Shown here piece by piece: positions 23,567 to 36,143 of a DNA stretch of 64,000 nt. The notes beneath the pieces were generated by a model. The model was not told where the DNA came from, did not search any database, and saw nothing but the letters and a program-made list of their open reading frames with translations. The position numbers were made by a program, and so were the translations under genes. Source of the stretch: Erythrobasidium yunnanense. Lineage: Eukaryota > Basidiomycota > Cystobasidiomycetes > Erythrobasidiales > Erythrobasidiaceae. Positions within the stretch are counted from its first letter, which is position 1. Each line of letters starts with the position of its first letter. The stretch covers positions 662,471-726,470 of the forward strand of contig BCJC01000005.1 in the NCBI GenBank assembly GCA_001600175.1, in the 5' to 3' direction.

Positions 23567-24696
23567 CTACTCATACTTGAAAGTATTGACCAAAGTTCCA
23601 ATACCACCGCCGAAGAAGATTCTCATCTCTTCGCCATCCTTGATGATACGTCTTGGGTTTCGCGCCCAACCAATGCCAGACGGCGTGCCCATCAGGATTA
23701 TTGATCCCTTCTCGAGAGTAGTTCCCTGCGAGAGGTATGAGACTGCTACCTTGCAGCTGAAGATCATGTCGCTGCGAGCATATCACGCTTTTCAGCTTGA
23801 TTAAGTACTGCGAACGTCTGGTTGACCTACGAAGTATTTGACTCCTGCATAACTTCGCCAGCAAGCTCTCCTCGTAGATCTAATTTATCGGGGTCGGCCT
23901 CGCTTGTCCGAACAAGGACGGGCCCTATAGGGCAGGATTCATCGAAGCCCTTGCCGAAACACCTAGACCGTTCCTTAGCCCTGGAGCAGCACAGTGTCAT
24001 GGAATTGCATACCACTGGCTAGTATTGAGCTGTACTTTGCGGTAAGAGATATCGTTGGAAGCTGTAGCTCTGGCGGAAGGCTAAGGTCAGAAAGGTTCTT
24101 GGGCGGTGGGTAAACCGGCTCACCCTAATACGTAATCCAAAGCGTCTTCCTCACTGACGTCTCTGCAGTCTTTGCCGATGATAATCGCCAACTCAGTCTC
24201 AAAGTCCAGCTGCTCATCGAGTCGAGCTGCTTTGGCGACATTGATAACTCCGGGGCCAGTCAGAGCTGTTCGCGGCTTGGCGAACATGATAGGCGCAGAA
24301 GGTAGAGCCATTCCGGACTCGGCGGCATGCGCTGCGAACGAGCTTCAGCCAGAGGACTACGTGGACTTACGCGCGGCAGGCTTACCCTTGTAGTTGAGAC
24401 CCAAACAGCGAATGAAGCTACATTGATCGCGGCTGACAGGAGGAAGAAGCTGGCAGAATAGGGCATATCAATGGTTTCGTTCGGGTAGGAGGGGAGCATG
24501 CATGTCGGACCTTCTTGAGGATAGCTTTCTTGTCGGATACAGTGCCGGTATAGACGTCGCCATCGATGATATTCACTTCGACCTTGCTGCCTTCTGCGAC
24601 AGCGATGCCGACATCTATGGATGAATCGACAGGCTGTCCGAGCTGGACCTTGCCGTTCTCATCTTCGAAGCGCACAAGTCTTTTCCAGGCAGACAT
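23567..24696 (-). CDS. FAA hydrolase family protein (acylpyruvate hydrolase/isomerase-like)
   Basis: Six exons on the complement: 24511-24696, 24386-24449, 24124-24331, 24013-24069, 23831-23962 and 23567-23771, giving 283 residues, the usual length. Mg2+-dependent C-C hydrolase/isomerase fold. The N-terminal part precedes KKLLPPV and RCLGLNYKAHAAESG. The metal site is spread over FETELAIIIGKDCRDVSEEDALDYV. SNDISYR, WCFGKGFDESCPIGPVL and GTPSGIGWARNP follow. Such proteins act in degradation of aromatic or acyl pyruvate intermediates. Substrate unknown. It is transcribed away from the CBS-domain gene. Confidence 0.9.
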
Positions 24697-25806
24697 AGTT
24701 GTATGAGATGGTTAATAGTAGACGAAAGAGAGAGAACGTCCTGGTCCGATCTTATGGATATCCCGAATTCCCGGTCCCACACCGGCAAAAGAGGAGTTTC
24801 GTCAGGCACAATATGTGTAGAGACATTGCCGGAGCACCTCCAACACCGATATACCAGATTCCTTAGCCTCAGAATAACTAGTAACTGGCTTCCGCAGCTC
24901 GCTGACAATGTCAAATTTCCACACTCGACTGACAAGTTAAGCCCCATCGGAAGCCTGGTACTACAGGACAGAAAGATCGTAATGATAGGTGACACATGCT
25001 GATGAGGGAAAGCTGTATCACAGTACGAGCCAAGCACGCGTTCGTAGCATGTCCCACATTTTATAGAATGCACGTGCACATGTCTCCTCCTCACATTACG
25101 CACTTGTTGTAACGTCCAAGGGCATCGACAGGCTTGCATCGACTTCACTTCGCCCTCAATGGTTGGAGACGTTCATAGCTTAATATGGATTCATGGCCAA
25201 AACACGAGCTGAAGGCAGCAAAGGTCCGCATTATCGCTTGATTAGCTGTGACTCATGGGTACAGGATATAGCCGTATATTCACAACCGTTCTTTGTCTGC
25301 CGAGGCTTGAAATACCAGAGAATCTCACAGACTGCTTGTACGACACCGGCTCAAAGCAAGCGCGAGTGTGCTACTAGTTCGCCAGAGTAAGACGCATCAG
25401 TGTTGTACCAGTAGATCTGCTGTGGTATACACTAAGCTGGGCTAAAGTCATGCAGGCTTTTGCGGACAATGGGAGGTCCTGAACAAGAGATGGAGGGGCG
25501 TCTCGCGATGTGCAGATAGAGTGTTCGTATTGCGTTGATACGGCATCCTGCTACCAAGTCTGCGGAGTGCTTAGTCGTAAACTGCACATCCGAGCAACGG
25601 AGTATGGAATAGCCCGCCGCTATAGCAAACCTGTAGAGTTGCTAGTTTCTAGGCATCGAGGCGGCCATCAAGGAGATGCTAGAGTGTTTGATTGTAGAAG
25701 AGCAAGCCAAGTATCCGTCTCCAGTTCTGATGTGACCAAGACGTCCAGCAACAGCTTGCTTTCTTGACAGAATTCCATATACCATCTTCTCGACCGGCGC
25801 CTGCTG
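24697..25806. other. 1.1-kb divergent intergenic region with weak exon-like pieces
   Basis: It separates the divergently transcribed FAA hydrolase and CBS genes. A 65-codon plus-strand frame starts at ATG 25193. A stretch at about 25656-25720, behind a good acceptor (gtttctag), reads IEAAIKEMLECLIVEEQAK and looks coding. I could not join them into one model. A small spliced gene is possible. No RNA gene recognised. Confidence 0.35.
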
Positions 25807-26536
25807 ATGGAGACTCCCAAAGCCTCTGGGAGTCGCTGGCGAGGTGCTTCGATTGACGACCTTCAGCTGCCAGCTGCTTTCGCGCTGCCGGCAAGCGAGT
25901 GCGTTCAGACCGCAAGTGGACAGAGAATCTGGCTGAATCTTGGCGGACTTCCAGAAGCGTTGGTCGTGCGATAGAGCTTGCTACCCAGCGAGACTTCGAT
26001 ACCCTTCCCATCCTGTCGCCAGAGACGAGAAGACCCATAGGATATTGTGTGACAAAAGACCTGCTTTCGCGGCTTGAGGCAGGCAAGCTTCAGCCAGAAG
26101 ATACACTCGCAACGTCCATGAAACGATTCGCGACCAAAAGGGATTACCAGGGTATGCGAAGCAATCGAATTGACAGAAACGAGCCCTGACCCTCCTGCTC
26201 ATGGTTTCTAAGTGATCACGCCAGATACAGGTAAGCTATCTCTGGCTTTGCAGTATTATTAGCACTCTTGCTGATGGTGCTATCGCTGCGCCTAGATCTG
26301 GCCGTCTTGGAGAGCTTCTTCGAACAGCATACTTTCGCCATAGTCACCGGTAAGCCTTTATGTAACCTAATATTTGTAACATACAGCTTATGCATGCCAT
26401 CAGATCCCCAAAGGAAGTTTGTCCTGGCTCTTGTCACAAATGAGGACCTGAGCAAGTAGGTTCCTGGTTATTGCCTTCAGGAAGCTTGGAGTGATGCTTA
26501 AGCCATCATCACAGATTTGCAGAACGCCGGAAATAA
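25807..26536 (+). CDS. Small two-CBS-domain protein
   Basis: Six exons: 25807-25915, 25975-26151, 26213-26230, 26296-26349, 26404-26455 and 26515-26536, giving 143 residues. The product is a stand-alone pair of CBS motifs, a module that binds adenosyl ligands. Visible: RGASIDDLQLPAAF, the start of CBS1 (KLATQRDFDTLPIL), IGYCVTKDLLSRLEAGKL, then VITPDTDLAVLESFFEQ and RKFVLALVTNEDLSKF for CBS2. This is the common small fungal CBS protein; its partner is unknown. One exon is only 18 nt, which needs accurate splicing. Confidence 0.85.
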
Positions 26537-26680
26537 AGATAAAGCGGCTCTCCCAGGTGCATCGATGTGACCCTCGGACAGGCGGCGTTGCTTGTACACT
26601 TGTATCCTGACGGTATCGTCGCATTTGAAGTTGCAAGACCCTTCATATTGTTATGCTACATAATGCTCATATCCCTTCCG

Positions 26681-29600
26681 CTATCCCTTAGCATCCACAT
26701 CCATGCTCTCCCTATACGCCTGCATGAGGGCTTGTATTGTCTGCACAATCTCCACTGCCATCTTACTGCTAGCTACTTCAAAGTCGTAGCGTTTGACGTC
26801 TTTATCCTTCTCTCGCCAGACGACCAGCTTGAAAGTAGACGGCGCCCGCCGGGAGGTTTTGCAGGATGCGACTTGTGAGACATGATACGACGCTGTCCGA
26901 ACAGTTGCACTATTGAGCTTGGTGTCGCTCGGCATAATGTGGATGTAGTCATTGTCAAGCGATAGTATCCTTTCGTGCCTTCCGAGCGGCATTGGCATTT
27001 TGCGCTGGACCAGGTATGACTGAAAGGCCGCTTTAGCGTTATCTTACAAGGCTTTACTTTGCAACTCACTCGGTAGTTGGTGTTTAGGTCGGCTGACGAG
27101 ACATACTTTGGTTGAGGAGGCTCCGACAATCGCTTGAATATAGAAGCTGGCGAGGCGAGCAATCAGGGTGGGCAAAATAAATATGTCAGGCCAACATACC
27201 ATTCGGATTGGTATTATGTAAGCCAGCAAGTTTCGCTCTGGCCTGATTTGTCGAAGCCGTAGTATTGAGAACTGTGTTCTTGCGCTGAAGAGCTAGGTGG
27301 TGCATTCCTTGCAAGCTCTCAACCGTGCGATCGAGCGGTACGACTATCCCTTTGTCTGGTAATGTAAAGATCCAGTCCTTCGGGTTTTCCAAGAACTTCT
27401 TCCTGCATGTCAACTCGACCACATCGGCTAGATACATGTCACTCGGGACTTGCACAGTAGTAGTGATCGCTTCTGGGCCTTTGAGCGGTATTCGAATGCG
27501 TAGATAGACCATCGGAGCCGTCGAACCCGCCATGCTGAAAGATGCTTTCGAAGGTGTGCCAGTGAAGGAGCCACTGTAAATAGAAGCTGCTGTAGGTGCT
27601 CCGCCTCCGAGCGGTAGTATATGAGCGGTAGGTGGAGGTGCTAACGTGCCAGCAGCTACGACAGCTGAAGCTGATGCTTTCTGCTTCTCGATCTTCTTCA
27701 TGATGCGGGATGGTCGACGCTGGATCTGCGAGTCTGATGCTAGATTCTGTTTGGCTGTGTAGGAGCATGAGTTTTTGTCAGATCTCGCTAGAATTCAGGA
27801 AGCAGTATAACCCACCTTGTGCCGGAGTTGCTTCGACAACAGCGAAGCAGGTCCCAAAGCCTTTCGCAGGTCTAGTCCTGTCCGGCGCCGGAAAGTCATC
27901 GTCGACTTCTCCGTCTTCATCCTCGTCCGCAATACGCAAGGTCCAATTCGAGACAGCCAGCTTTTTCTTCGCCTCTTCGTCCTTTTCTTCCCAGTCATTG
28001 TCATTTTCTCCTTTAGCGTTCGGACAGAGCGATGGCATTCTGTCCTCTGCCCAGTACTTCCACAGAGCAGCTCCTATGATTTCCTCGACTACCAAGTCTG
28101 GCTTTAGATTGATCTTGAGAGGTTTTCCACGATCTTTCGAGAAAGGATAGTATATCGTGAATTCAGATTCGCTTTTGGTGGCTCCGCCTCTTCGTGCAAA
28201 GCGGCCTGCAGGTGCCGAAGGTGCAGCCGGCGCGAAGAGAGCCCCGTAAAACTCGTTGAATGGATTTGTTGAGCCGCCGCTGCTTCCAGTCTCCTCAGCT
28301 CGTAGCATGAGCGACAGGGCTGACTGCTTAGGCGCAAGGAAAGGTAGCACCGGCTGCCGACTGATAGGGAAGGAAATGTATGGATCGGTATTCTTCGAGA
28401 CGTGGGGCTGCTTGCTGGCAGAGCGACTAGATGTATCTGCGACACTAATAGAGTCGGTTGCTGTATTTTGTGAAGTCAGGACTTCGGATGGTGGAATTGG
28501 CATAGGAGGGTGTGGGGAAGAAAGAGACTGCTTGGCTGTCTCTAGAGCTGCCTGAGCACTCTTGGACCGCAGATTCAGAGGCTTGACCGGTTCAGTCATG
28601 TTACCATCGTTCTCCTCTTCTTCCTCGTTGGCTCCGTCTCTCTGCGGCGACCCTGTATACTCTGGCGAAAGAAGGTCCGGAGCGCTGACAGGCGAGCTTG
28701 TAAGCGAGCCATTACTCAACATAGACGGTCTCGACTGTCTTGTCTGCAGTGATTTCATGCCAGGACTAGGACTTGTCGATAAATCATGTATGCGTGGCTG
28801 TCTTCCCGCAGTGATGGTGATACTGCTACCTTCGCTCCTCTCTCTTCTCAAAAGTGGCGGCAGATCGCTTTCACGAGACAGAGGCGAGCTAGGCCCGCTC
28901 GCCATAGTTCGAGGCGACATCCTAAGCGAAGCAGATAGCGGCCCGGGCTCTGTCTTCGAACGCTGGCGAGTCCGCAGCTGGGTTGCGGACTTCGAGCGTG
29001 GGAAAGGTAGATTAGAAGCTAGTGGACTGGAAGGAGACATTGGCCTAGATGCGTTTTGCGAGCCTGCTGAACCCGTAGGTGAAATTGGGGGTTTTGGCGA
29101 CCCAGGTTTCGAACGGGCAGATTTGCCTGGAGAAGTGTAGACTGGTGATCCGTTTTGCGTGGGTCCAGTGAGTTCTGGCGAGATGGGTATATCGATGTTG
29201 AGAGGTACACGACCGGATATATTGACTCTGCGTCTGGCACGCCTGCGAGCCGTCTGTGCAGCTTTAAGAGCAGCCGTCGCTGGATCATCGTCATTATTGA
29301 CGCCCGTTTGAGCTTGTCCAGTCTCTGAAAGTACCAAGTTGTCCGTCTCGGAATCCACCAAGTCGAGCCCGTTCTCCGCCGCTTCGGCTATACTGGGTAG
29401 CTGGGACAAGCTGGCGGATGTTGCTAGCTGTGATGCTTCGATGAGACTGCCTTGTAAACCCCGCCTAGGATCAAGAGACTGAACACTGCTATCGAATGAA
29501 GAGACTCCATCCCGATCATGTAGGGAGAAGACGAAGTCATCTTCTTCGTCGGAGGTATTGATCTCTGCCATATCTTCTTCACTGTCTTCTAATCCATCTT

Positions 29601-30598
29601 CTAGAGCTGGACCGAAGGCAAGTTGGCGGTTTGTTGTCGCTTCCTGCTTGGTCGCACGCGAACTAGTCATGCTTGCAGACGTCTCAGTCTCGCCATCATC
29701 CGACATTGCAGATGGACGATATATAGCATCTCGTCTGGAAGCCATAGAATCGGTGGGCGAGTCTTGCGCTGATTGTTGCTGATCGAGGATTTCGGACAAA
29801 GACCGCGTATCGAGGTTGAGGAGATGTCGCGATTTGCGAAAGAGGGAGTGTGCGTTGTCATCGGGTGCAGGCTTGTGTAAAGCAAGCGGGTCTGCATCTT
29901 CTCCTTCGTCGTTGCTGTCCTCTCCTTCTGAACCCGAGTCCGCCAAGGCCGAACTCCTCAGACTTGGACGTGCTGTTCCATCGGGAGATGCTATGATTAG
30001 GTTGGGTAAAGCCGTGCGACCTTGCTGCTGAGTTGAGGCCGAAGTGCCGAAGGACGCAGGATCCGCCTGCCTGGCTGCCTCTAGATGGTGCGGTTTAGGT
30101 TTCCAGCTTGATCTCTTGCCTTTGACACGAGTGCCCGGTCCTTGTCCTGCTGACGAAGCTGATTTTGCGCCATGTCTGCCAACTATAGTCTCCGAGTGCC
30201 TCAGCCCGGACGCCCCTGCTGCTCCTCCTGCATTGGGCTCGTTCCTCTCCCTGTTTCGCGCGTTTGCAGATCTATCAGGTCTTCTGCCACTTAATAGACC
30301 GTCTGCGGCATTGCCAGAGGAGGATGTTGTGGGTATTTCGCCCGGGGACCTCGAGAGCCCGAAATCGAGCTGCGTTTCTGCGGCCAATCCAGCATGAAGG
30401 GCATAGGTAGACAGGGCATATCCTGGTGTTGATTGAACGAGGTGCGCGGTACTTGATGCAGCCAGAGGTGTTTCTAGCCGCAGAAAGGCCAGCCGTAAGG
30501 CCTGGAGGAAGTAGCTGCAACGAGATTAACCAATGATTAGATACTGTATATCTGTATCCTGTTTATGCGACTCGCTCGTTGTCTGTAATCAGCGACAT
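26681..30598 (-). CDS. AVO1: TORC2 subunit AVO1/SIN1
   Basis: Scaffold subunit of TOR complex 2 at the plasma membrane. Five exons on the complement: 30576-30598, 27816-30514, 27200-27754, 27070-27146 and 26681-27019, giving 1230 residues. The 23-nt first exon encodes MSLITDND and joins to YFLQALRLAFLR, the conserved AVO1 start. The join uses a GC donor (GA|GCGAGT; intron 30515-30575). After a long Ser/Pro-rich disordered part, the CRIM domain (about 760-890) shows NPFNEFYG, VVEEIIGAALWKYW and EDGEVDDDFPAPDR. A Ras-binding-like domain (about 985-1065) follows, then the C-terminal PH domain (about 1105-1230), which binds phosphoinositides in this family. All parts look intact. Confidence 0.93.
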
Positions 30599-30788
30599 TC
30601 TCCGCCCATCTCTATCGTCACCTCATACTGTAGCTGGCCTAACTCCAAGGAATGCAATGAACGTCGCTCTCTCTTCAGTACCAACCGCCAGCCAGGTTGA
30701 AATTACATTTCAAGGTCTAGAAGTTGCTTGATACTCCCATCCACGCTCATTACTCGGCCTCCTCGTTACCCTCATCGTTCTCGCAGCC

Positions 30789-31939
30789 ATGCTTTTGTCC
30801 CCAGCCGGGCTGGGCGCGTCCCCGACAGCTTCGACATCGACATCGCACGCTCACACGCTCAGCGGGCTCGACAGAAGGATGCTACATGTACCAACACGAC
30901 CTCCTATCAAGCGTACAGCTTCCACATCGAGCGTCAACGAAATGGGAGAGCTCAACCTGCCCCCTAGCATGCAAGGCAAAGTTAGGAGGAAAGGGTATCG
31001 CAATAGTGAAGATTCAGATAGTATCAGTAGCGATATGGAGCATGATGATGTGGACGATGACATCGGGACGCTCGAGGACTGGGTGCCAGAGAAGGGCGAG
31101 GAGCAAGAAGACGAAGACGATCCATTTAGCGCTACGACTTCTAAGGGCGGTCGCAGTAGCAGCAGCAGAAAGACGAGCTCTAGTATGCTGATGGCATCGC
31201 CGGGATCGAGTCCTACACCTGCGCTATCGCATAGCAGTTCAAAGATGCTCGCCGGTAGCGGCAGCAGTAGAATGGCGCTCGACAGCGATGATGAAGAACG
31301 TGATGATATCGACAACAACCCTTTTTTGGCAAATAATAGTGGTGGACCGCCTAAAGCTCCTAGAAAGCGAGCTGCCGAAAGCAAGCCAAAGGTGTCATAT
31401 GTCTTGTAAGCTGGCCCATCGTCTGTTAGCCCAGTAGCTGGTACTGATGTGTCTGTCGCAGCCGAGGGAAGCGTATCACCTATGATGCGCCTCTGGAATC
31501 GATCTTCCCAGCAGAAGACTCGGACGAAGAAGCTCTTCCTGGCATGCTCTCCGGTCCACGCGTCTTGTTCCCTGCTCCAGCTACTCCCTCCGCTGCTCCT
31601 TCTTCCAAATTACCGAACGTCTCTCCACCCGTCAATGTTCAATCAGCCAGTATCCGCAACATCGAGCTCATGCAGACGCCTCGGCGACAGACGGCTACAT
31701 CAGTCGCAACGCCTGCAAAGGCTGGTCCTCAAGCTGAAATTACAGGCAAGGGAAGACAGAGGGAAGAACCGGAACAACGACGTGTCATTCCACCTACGCC
31801 CGCTTCTCTGCCTCAGAAATCGAGAGAACAGGTCCAGCTGGAGAGGGAGAGGTTTCAGAGCGCCATGAGGGGTTTGCAACATGGAACGGCTTCAAACAGC
31901 AGACATGCAAGACGAGCTGCACCTTATCCTCCTCGATGA
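30789..31939 (+). CDS. Hypothetical disordered protein with YVFRGKRI motif
   Basis: Two exons (30789-31405 and 31462-31939), 364 residues. The sequence is mostly low complexity: basic Ser/Thr-rich start, acidic patches, Ser tracts, then Pro/Ala/Gln-rich. The splice forms VSYVFRGKRITYDAPLESIF, the only ordered-looking stretch, followed by SDEE. I do not recognise the family with certainty. The composition suggests a nuclear or regulatory protein. It is divergently transcribed from AVO1 with about 190 bp between the start codons. Confidence 0.7.
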
Positions 31940-32380
31940 ACTCACTCAACACATACACCTTGGCTGGCGGAGGACTGGTTTCCTCCTCTCTATTCTCTTC
32001 TTTTGCTCATACAATTACGCAAATCTGCGACACCTAAATGTATACACCATAACGATCTCCTATCTATGTGCTCAGTCGTAGTATTCTGTCTCTCACGAAC
32101 TACAGTTCTCGGAATGTATAGCTAGCTTAACCCTTCTTGTCGTTTTGACCCTCGTTGTTGACCGCCTGCCGGGAATCGTTGAACAAAATGTAGATAGATA
32201 GATACATACTCGTCTTTCGATGAAGAGCCAACAGCAAACGCATACGTGTCACAGCGCGTAAAATAGTCGGGCACGGCTAATTATAGTACCGATACTGTCT
32301 CAGACTAGAAAGATGCTGCGCTTGTTGCGCCTTCGCTCTCTTGACTTCTGTTCAATCTCGACTCTTGAAAGCCAACGATC
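31940..32380. other. Intergenic region
   Basis: About 440 bp. It contains a short GATA tetranucleotide run near 32188-32205. Otherwise it is the promoter of the ML-domain gene. No gene seen. Confidence 0.5.
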
Positions 32381-33320
32381 ATGAAAAGCTCAATCTTCCT
32401 GCTCGCCATCGCGGCTTTCGCTTTTCAAGCTGCCCAAGCTGCATTCATCATCAATTTCCTGGACAAGATCCATACAGCGCTCAGCCAGCCTAAAGCTTCT
32501 GCAGATGGATGGCCTATCACGAATCTAAACGGGACTGAGCTCTCGTACACCGTAAAGAGCAAAGGTGACCGAACAGCACGCTATATTTATGTGAGAAAGA
32601 CGGAAGCTGATATGGTCAGTAGGACATACGTATGATATTGGACGTATCACTTCGTTGCACGTCCCGCCCAGGCCTGTAGTCGGCCAGCCTTTCGATGTCG
32701 AGTTCGGCTATGCCAACTCCGTCACTATCGACGTGAGTTGTCTCTCGCCGGGAAATACTTATGTGAGGAGTATCTGATAAGGGTTGGTGTTCAGGAGTCA
32801 GCCTATGCCATCATCAGCATAGCTCTGGGAGAGAACACCGTCTTTAATGCCAAACAGGTCAATATCTGCGAACAGCTGTCAGTCTGGCTCCGTCCTTCCG
32901 GTATGTGTATGTAAGACTTCCACTTATGTGCTATTCGCTCTGCAGTCGCTTGCACTCTGCTTCTGTGCAATGTCCAGTTGAGCCTGGACACCACAAAGTA
33001 CGCGCGTCGGTCACGCTTCCAGCGACCATCCCAAGAGGTGAGCGCGGTCCAGAGATATAAGGAAGTGAGCTGACGTGGGAACTGCGACAGCGCGATACAT
33101 CATCAACATAGATGCTTTCGGTCGGCATCCCGTCCAAGATGGGGAGAAGCCCCTTGCGACATTCAGTATTGACGCCAACTTCCTCTATCATGGAACATGG
33201 TTGGAGTGGTTTGAGAACACATATGTAGCTGCGGAAAGGATGTGGAACAAGGGAATGCGAATGCTGTCAGAGGGCATCCTGCCAAAGAGAACCAAACCCG
33301 GTACCAGAATAGAGCTGTGA
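32381..33320 (+). CDS. Secreted ML-domain (NPC2-like) lipid-binding protein
   Basis: Signal peptide MKSSIFLLAIAAFAFQAAQA, then a beta-rich body: VGQPFDVEFGYANSV, VNICEQL, HSASVQCPVEPGHHKVRA, TLPATIPR and ARYIINIDAFG. This is the layout of fungal phosphatidylglycerol/phosphatidylinositol transfer proteins (MD-2-related lipid recognition). It has an unusually long C-terminal extension past the domain (about 55 residues, rich in Trp, Met and Lys). Probable exons: 32381 to about 32610, about 32680-32732, 32795 to about 32905, 32946 to about 33040, and about 33091-33320. The exact borders of introns 1 and 3 are uncertain because more than one donor fits. Role: vacuolar or extracellular sterol or phospholipid binding (inference). 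Confidence 0.7.
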
Positions 33321-33486
33321 TGTACCAAAGAGATGATGTGTGTACATGTGTTGCGCTGCGAAAAGTGTCCAAGTCTGGGTCGATCGCCTGGAGATCCACC
33401 TCATTGATACCTCACGTCTATTTTGGCTCTTTCGAGCGCAGCGCAGCTTCTTCTCTACTTCTTACCATTCGCAAGTACCTTTCAAG

Positions 33487-35803
33487 ATGCACTACGTGAC
33501 AGGCGACAATGAAGCAGGCCATGCATCCACTACGGTGTATGGAGGAGCCATGGCGCGACAGACCATCCCGCGATACGAAATGAACGAGGAGGAGCTGTCA
33601 GTCGCCGTAGTTCGTCCAGCTTTCAGCAGGCTGATGCGTCCTATCAGGGATCCACGAGCTGCCAAACGCTTCATCGCTGACGAGCTCCAGCTGGTCAGTC
33701 TACAAGTCGGCCCGGAGAGGAACGACGTCAACGCTGAAACTCTGCCGTGATATGCATCTAGGATGGAACACCTGCACTCAATCTAGCAAGCTTCGTCACT
33801 ACCTACATGGTTAGTGATGGATCTCGCAGGATGATCCAGATTTAGCATGCTGAAGATCCATCGATATTACAGGAACCTGAAGCTGAAGAGCTCATGCGAG
33901 ACAGCGAGTTCACTAACGCTTTACTAATGCTTACTTCATGCTGATGTCAACGCGCTGACAGATCTCAACAAGAACTTCATTGACGTGTAAGCTGTCTCCA
34001 GGTCATAGGGGTACGACAAATACTGAAATTCGCCTCCGTATACAGCGAAGAATACCCATCTCTAGGCGACATCGAGTCTCGCTGCGTCAACATCGTCGCC
34101 AAGCTCTTCAATGCCCCTACTTCAGGAGAACATAATGCATTGGGTGTATCGACCGTAGGATCGTCAGAAGCTATCATTCTAGCGGTACTGGCTGCAAAGA
34201 GACGCTGGCAGAAGGCCAGAAGAGACGCCGGTAAAGATACCAGCAAACCCAACTTGGTGATGAACGCTGCAGTTCAGGTAGGTATGCACTCAGACATATC
34301 TTCGGCAAGTACTGACACTCAAGATGTGCAGGTCTGCTGGGAGAAGGCTGCTAGATACCTTGAGTGCGTTTGACCTATCGCACATACCCACACCAGGCTA
34401 AGACGACCATATTTGCAGGGTCGAAGAGCGCTACTGGTTCACCAAGCCCGGCCAATACGCTGCCGATCCCAAAGAGCTGATCGATCTAGTCGATGAAAAC
34501 ACAATCCTAGTATGCGCAATCCTCGGAACAACCTACACCGGCGAATACGAAGACGTACAAGAAATCAACAGACTATTAGAGGAGAAGAACAAGAAGGACA
34601 GTTTGAATGTCCATATTCATGTGGATGCGGCTTCGGGCGGCTTCGTTGCGCCATTCGTCGTGCCGGACTTGGTCTGGGATTTCAGGAACTCGCTCGTCTG
34701 CTCGATTAACACCTCAGGCATGTCTATCTATCAATCAATTCGCTGGTAGAATCAGCTGATCAGTCCCTGTACATAGGACACAAGTACCAGCTGTCAGTCC
34801 ACCTTCGCAACATTGACGCTGGAAAGTGCGAGCTCACCTCGCCTGATCTCCCGCAGTACTTACGCTGGTATTGGGTACCTTGTCTTGCGAGACAAGTCCT
34901 TCTTGCCTGACGAGATTGTCTTTGTAAGTTGCCTTGTTGGCAATGATCATATACAGCAAGACTGACAGTTGCGATACCTAGACCGTCAATTACCTCGGAA
35001 GTCCGCAGATCTCATTCGTAAGCGAACAAGTGCCAAAGCGATGAATTGACGCGCTAATCTTGGTGGGCATTCGCAGACCCTGAACTTCTCGAAGAGCGGA
35101 GTCCAGCTCATCGCCTCGTATTACCAAATGCTTCGATTAGGCAAGAGCGGCTATCGAGCCATCATGTATACCTTGACCGAAACAGCCGACTACCTCAGCA
35201 AGTTTGTCGAAGAGTACGATGGAGGCAAGAAATTCAAGATTATCAGCCAAACGGGTGGAAAAGGTCTTCCGCTCGTTGCTTGGTCGATCAAGCCGGAGAG
35301 CAACACGAAGTGGGATGAGTTCGCTCTGGCTAGAGGCCTGAGACAGAAGGGCTGGATCGTAGGCTGATCTTCTGATCGAGTATTCGATTCAGGTTCGCTG
35401 ACGATCTATATAGGTACCTGCCTACACTATGGCACCTCAGTAAGCTGCGCGATCGCTCCTGGTACATCTTGAGCTAATCTGTGCGATAGTTCCGAAAAGC
35501 TCAAGCTTATGAGAGTGGTCATCCGAGAGGACTTCTCCCGCTCGAGAGCTGAAGCGTTCATTCGCGATCTGACAGGTTCGTTCTAGCTTTCCTTTCTATC
35601 GGCGATGTTGGAAGACTGACGATCGCGCCCCAGCTGCCATCAAGACCCTTGATGAGACCCCGACTCCGGTCTTGGATCATGATAAGGAGAAGAATGGTCC
35701 TAAAGAGAGTGGTGATGAGAAGAAGCCTAACCACAAGCATGCCGTGCACCACGAAAAGCATTCTCTCCGCGGCAAGTATGGTAAGACGCACGCCGTCTGT
35801 TAG
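33487..35803 (+). CDS. GAD1: Glutamate decarboxylase
   Basis: PLP enzyme making GABA from glutamate with use of a proton. Start MHYVTGDNEAG at 33487, followed by TTVYGGAMA and IPRYEMNEEE. Further motifs: LASFVTTYMEPEAEELM, NLNKNFIDV, GVSTVGSSEAIILA, VCWEKAARYLEV, HVDAASGGFVAPF, the PLP lysine in SGHKY, and FTLNFSKSGVQLIASYY. Two of its introns use GC donors: 33904-33961 (ACA|GCGAGT) and 34718-34776 (CAG|GCATGT). Both are needed to keep family sequence. The tail is His/Lys-rich and ends in THAVC, as many fungal GADs do. Usually a stress and acid-tolerance enzyme in the cytosol. Confidence 0.93.
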
Positions 35804-36143
35804 GCTCGCTCAGACAGAGGGAAATAGTGTGATACACTACACTTCTACAATCCGTGAACTGCAGAATGGTCTCTCTCGTTTGCTCGAGAACCTAAGTTAT
35901 CACTTTGTGTGTTGTCGCTATAAATAGACTGTGCCGCGCTGCTCGCTGCAAATTACGAGGAATGCCGTCATTCTCCATCTCGTACTCGCACAACATCAAC
36001 TGATACGTTTCGCCTTGGCCCTTTTTGTAGCTGACTGCCAACACACCTCGACAACGGGCTGAAACGTCTGACACCAAGATCTGGCACGCAGATCAGGGGG
36101 AAACAAACCAAAATATACGAGAATCCCCTGCGTGTAGGCAGCT
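35804..36143. other. Intergenic region
   Basis: About 340 bp. GAD 3' region and the promoter of the cation exchanger. No gene seen. Confidence 0.5.

Noticed and set aside
28562-29140. 192-codon plus-strand frame opposite AVO1
   Set aside because: Shadow of the Ser/Pro-rich disordered part of AVO1.
30851-31384. 177-codon minus-strand Ser/Leu-rich frame
   Set aside because: Reverse of the Ser/Asp-rich hypothetical protein at 30789-31939, whose splice junction supports the plus strand.
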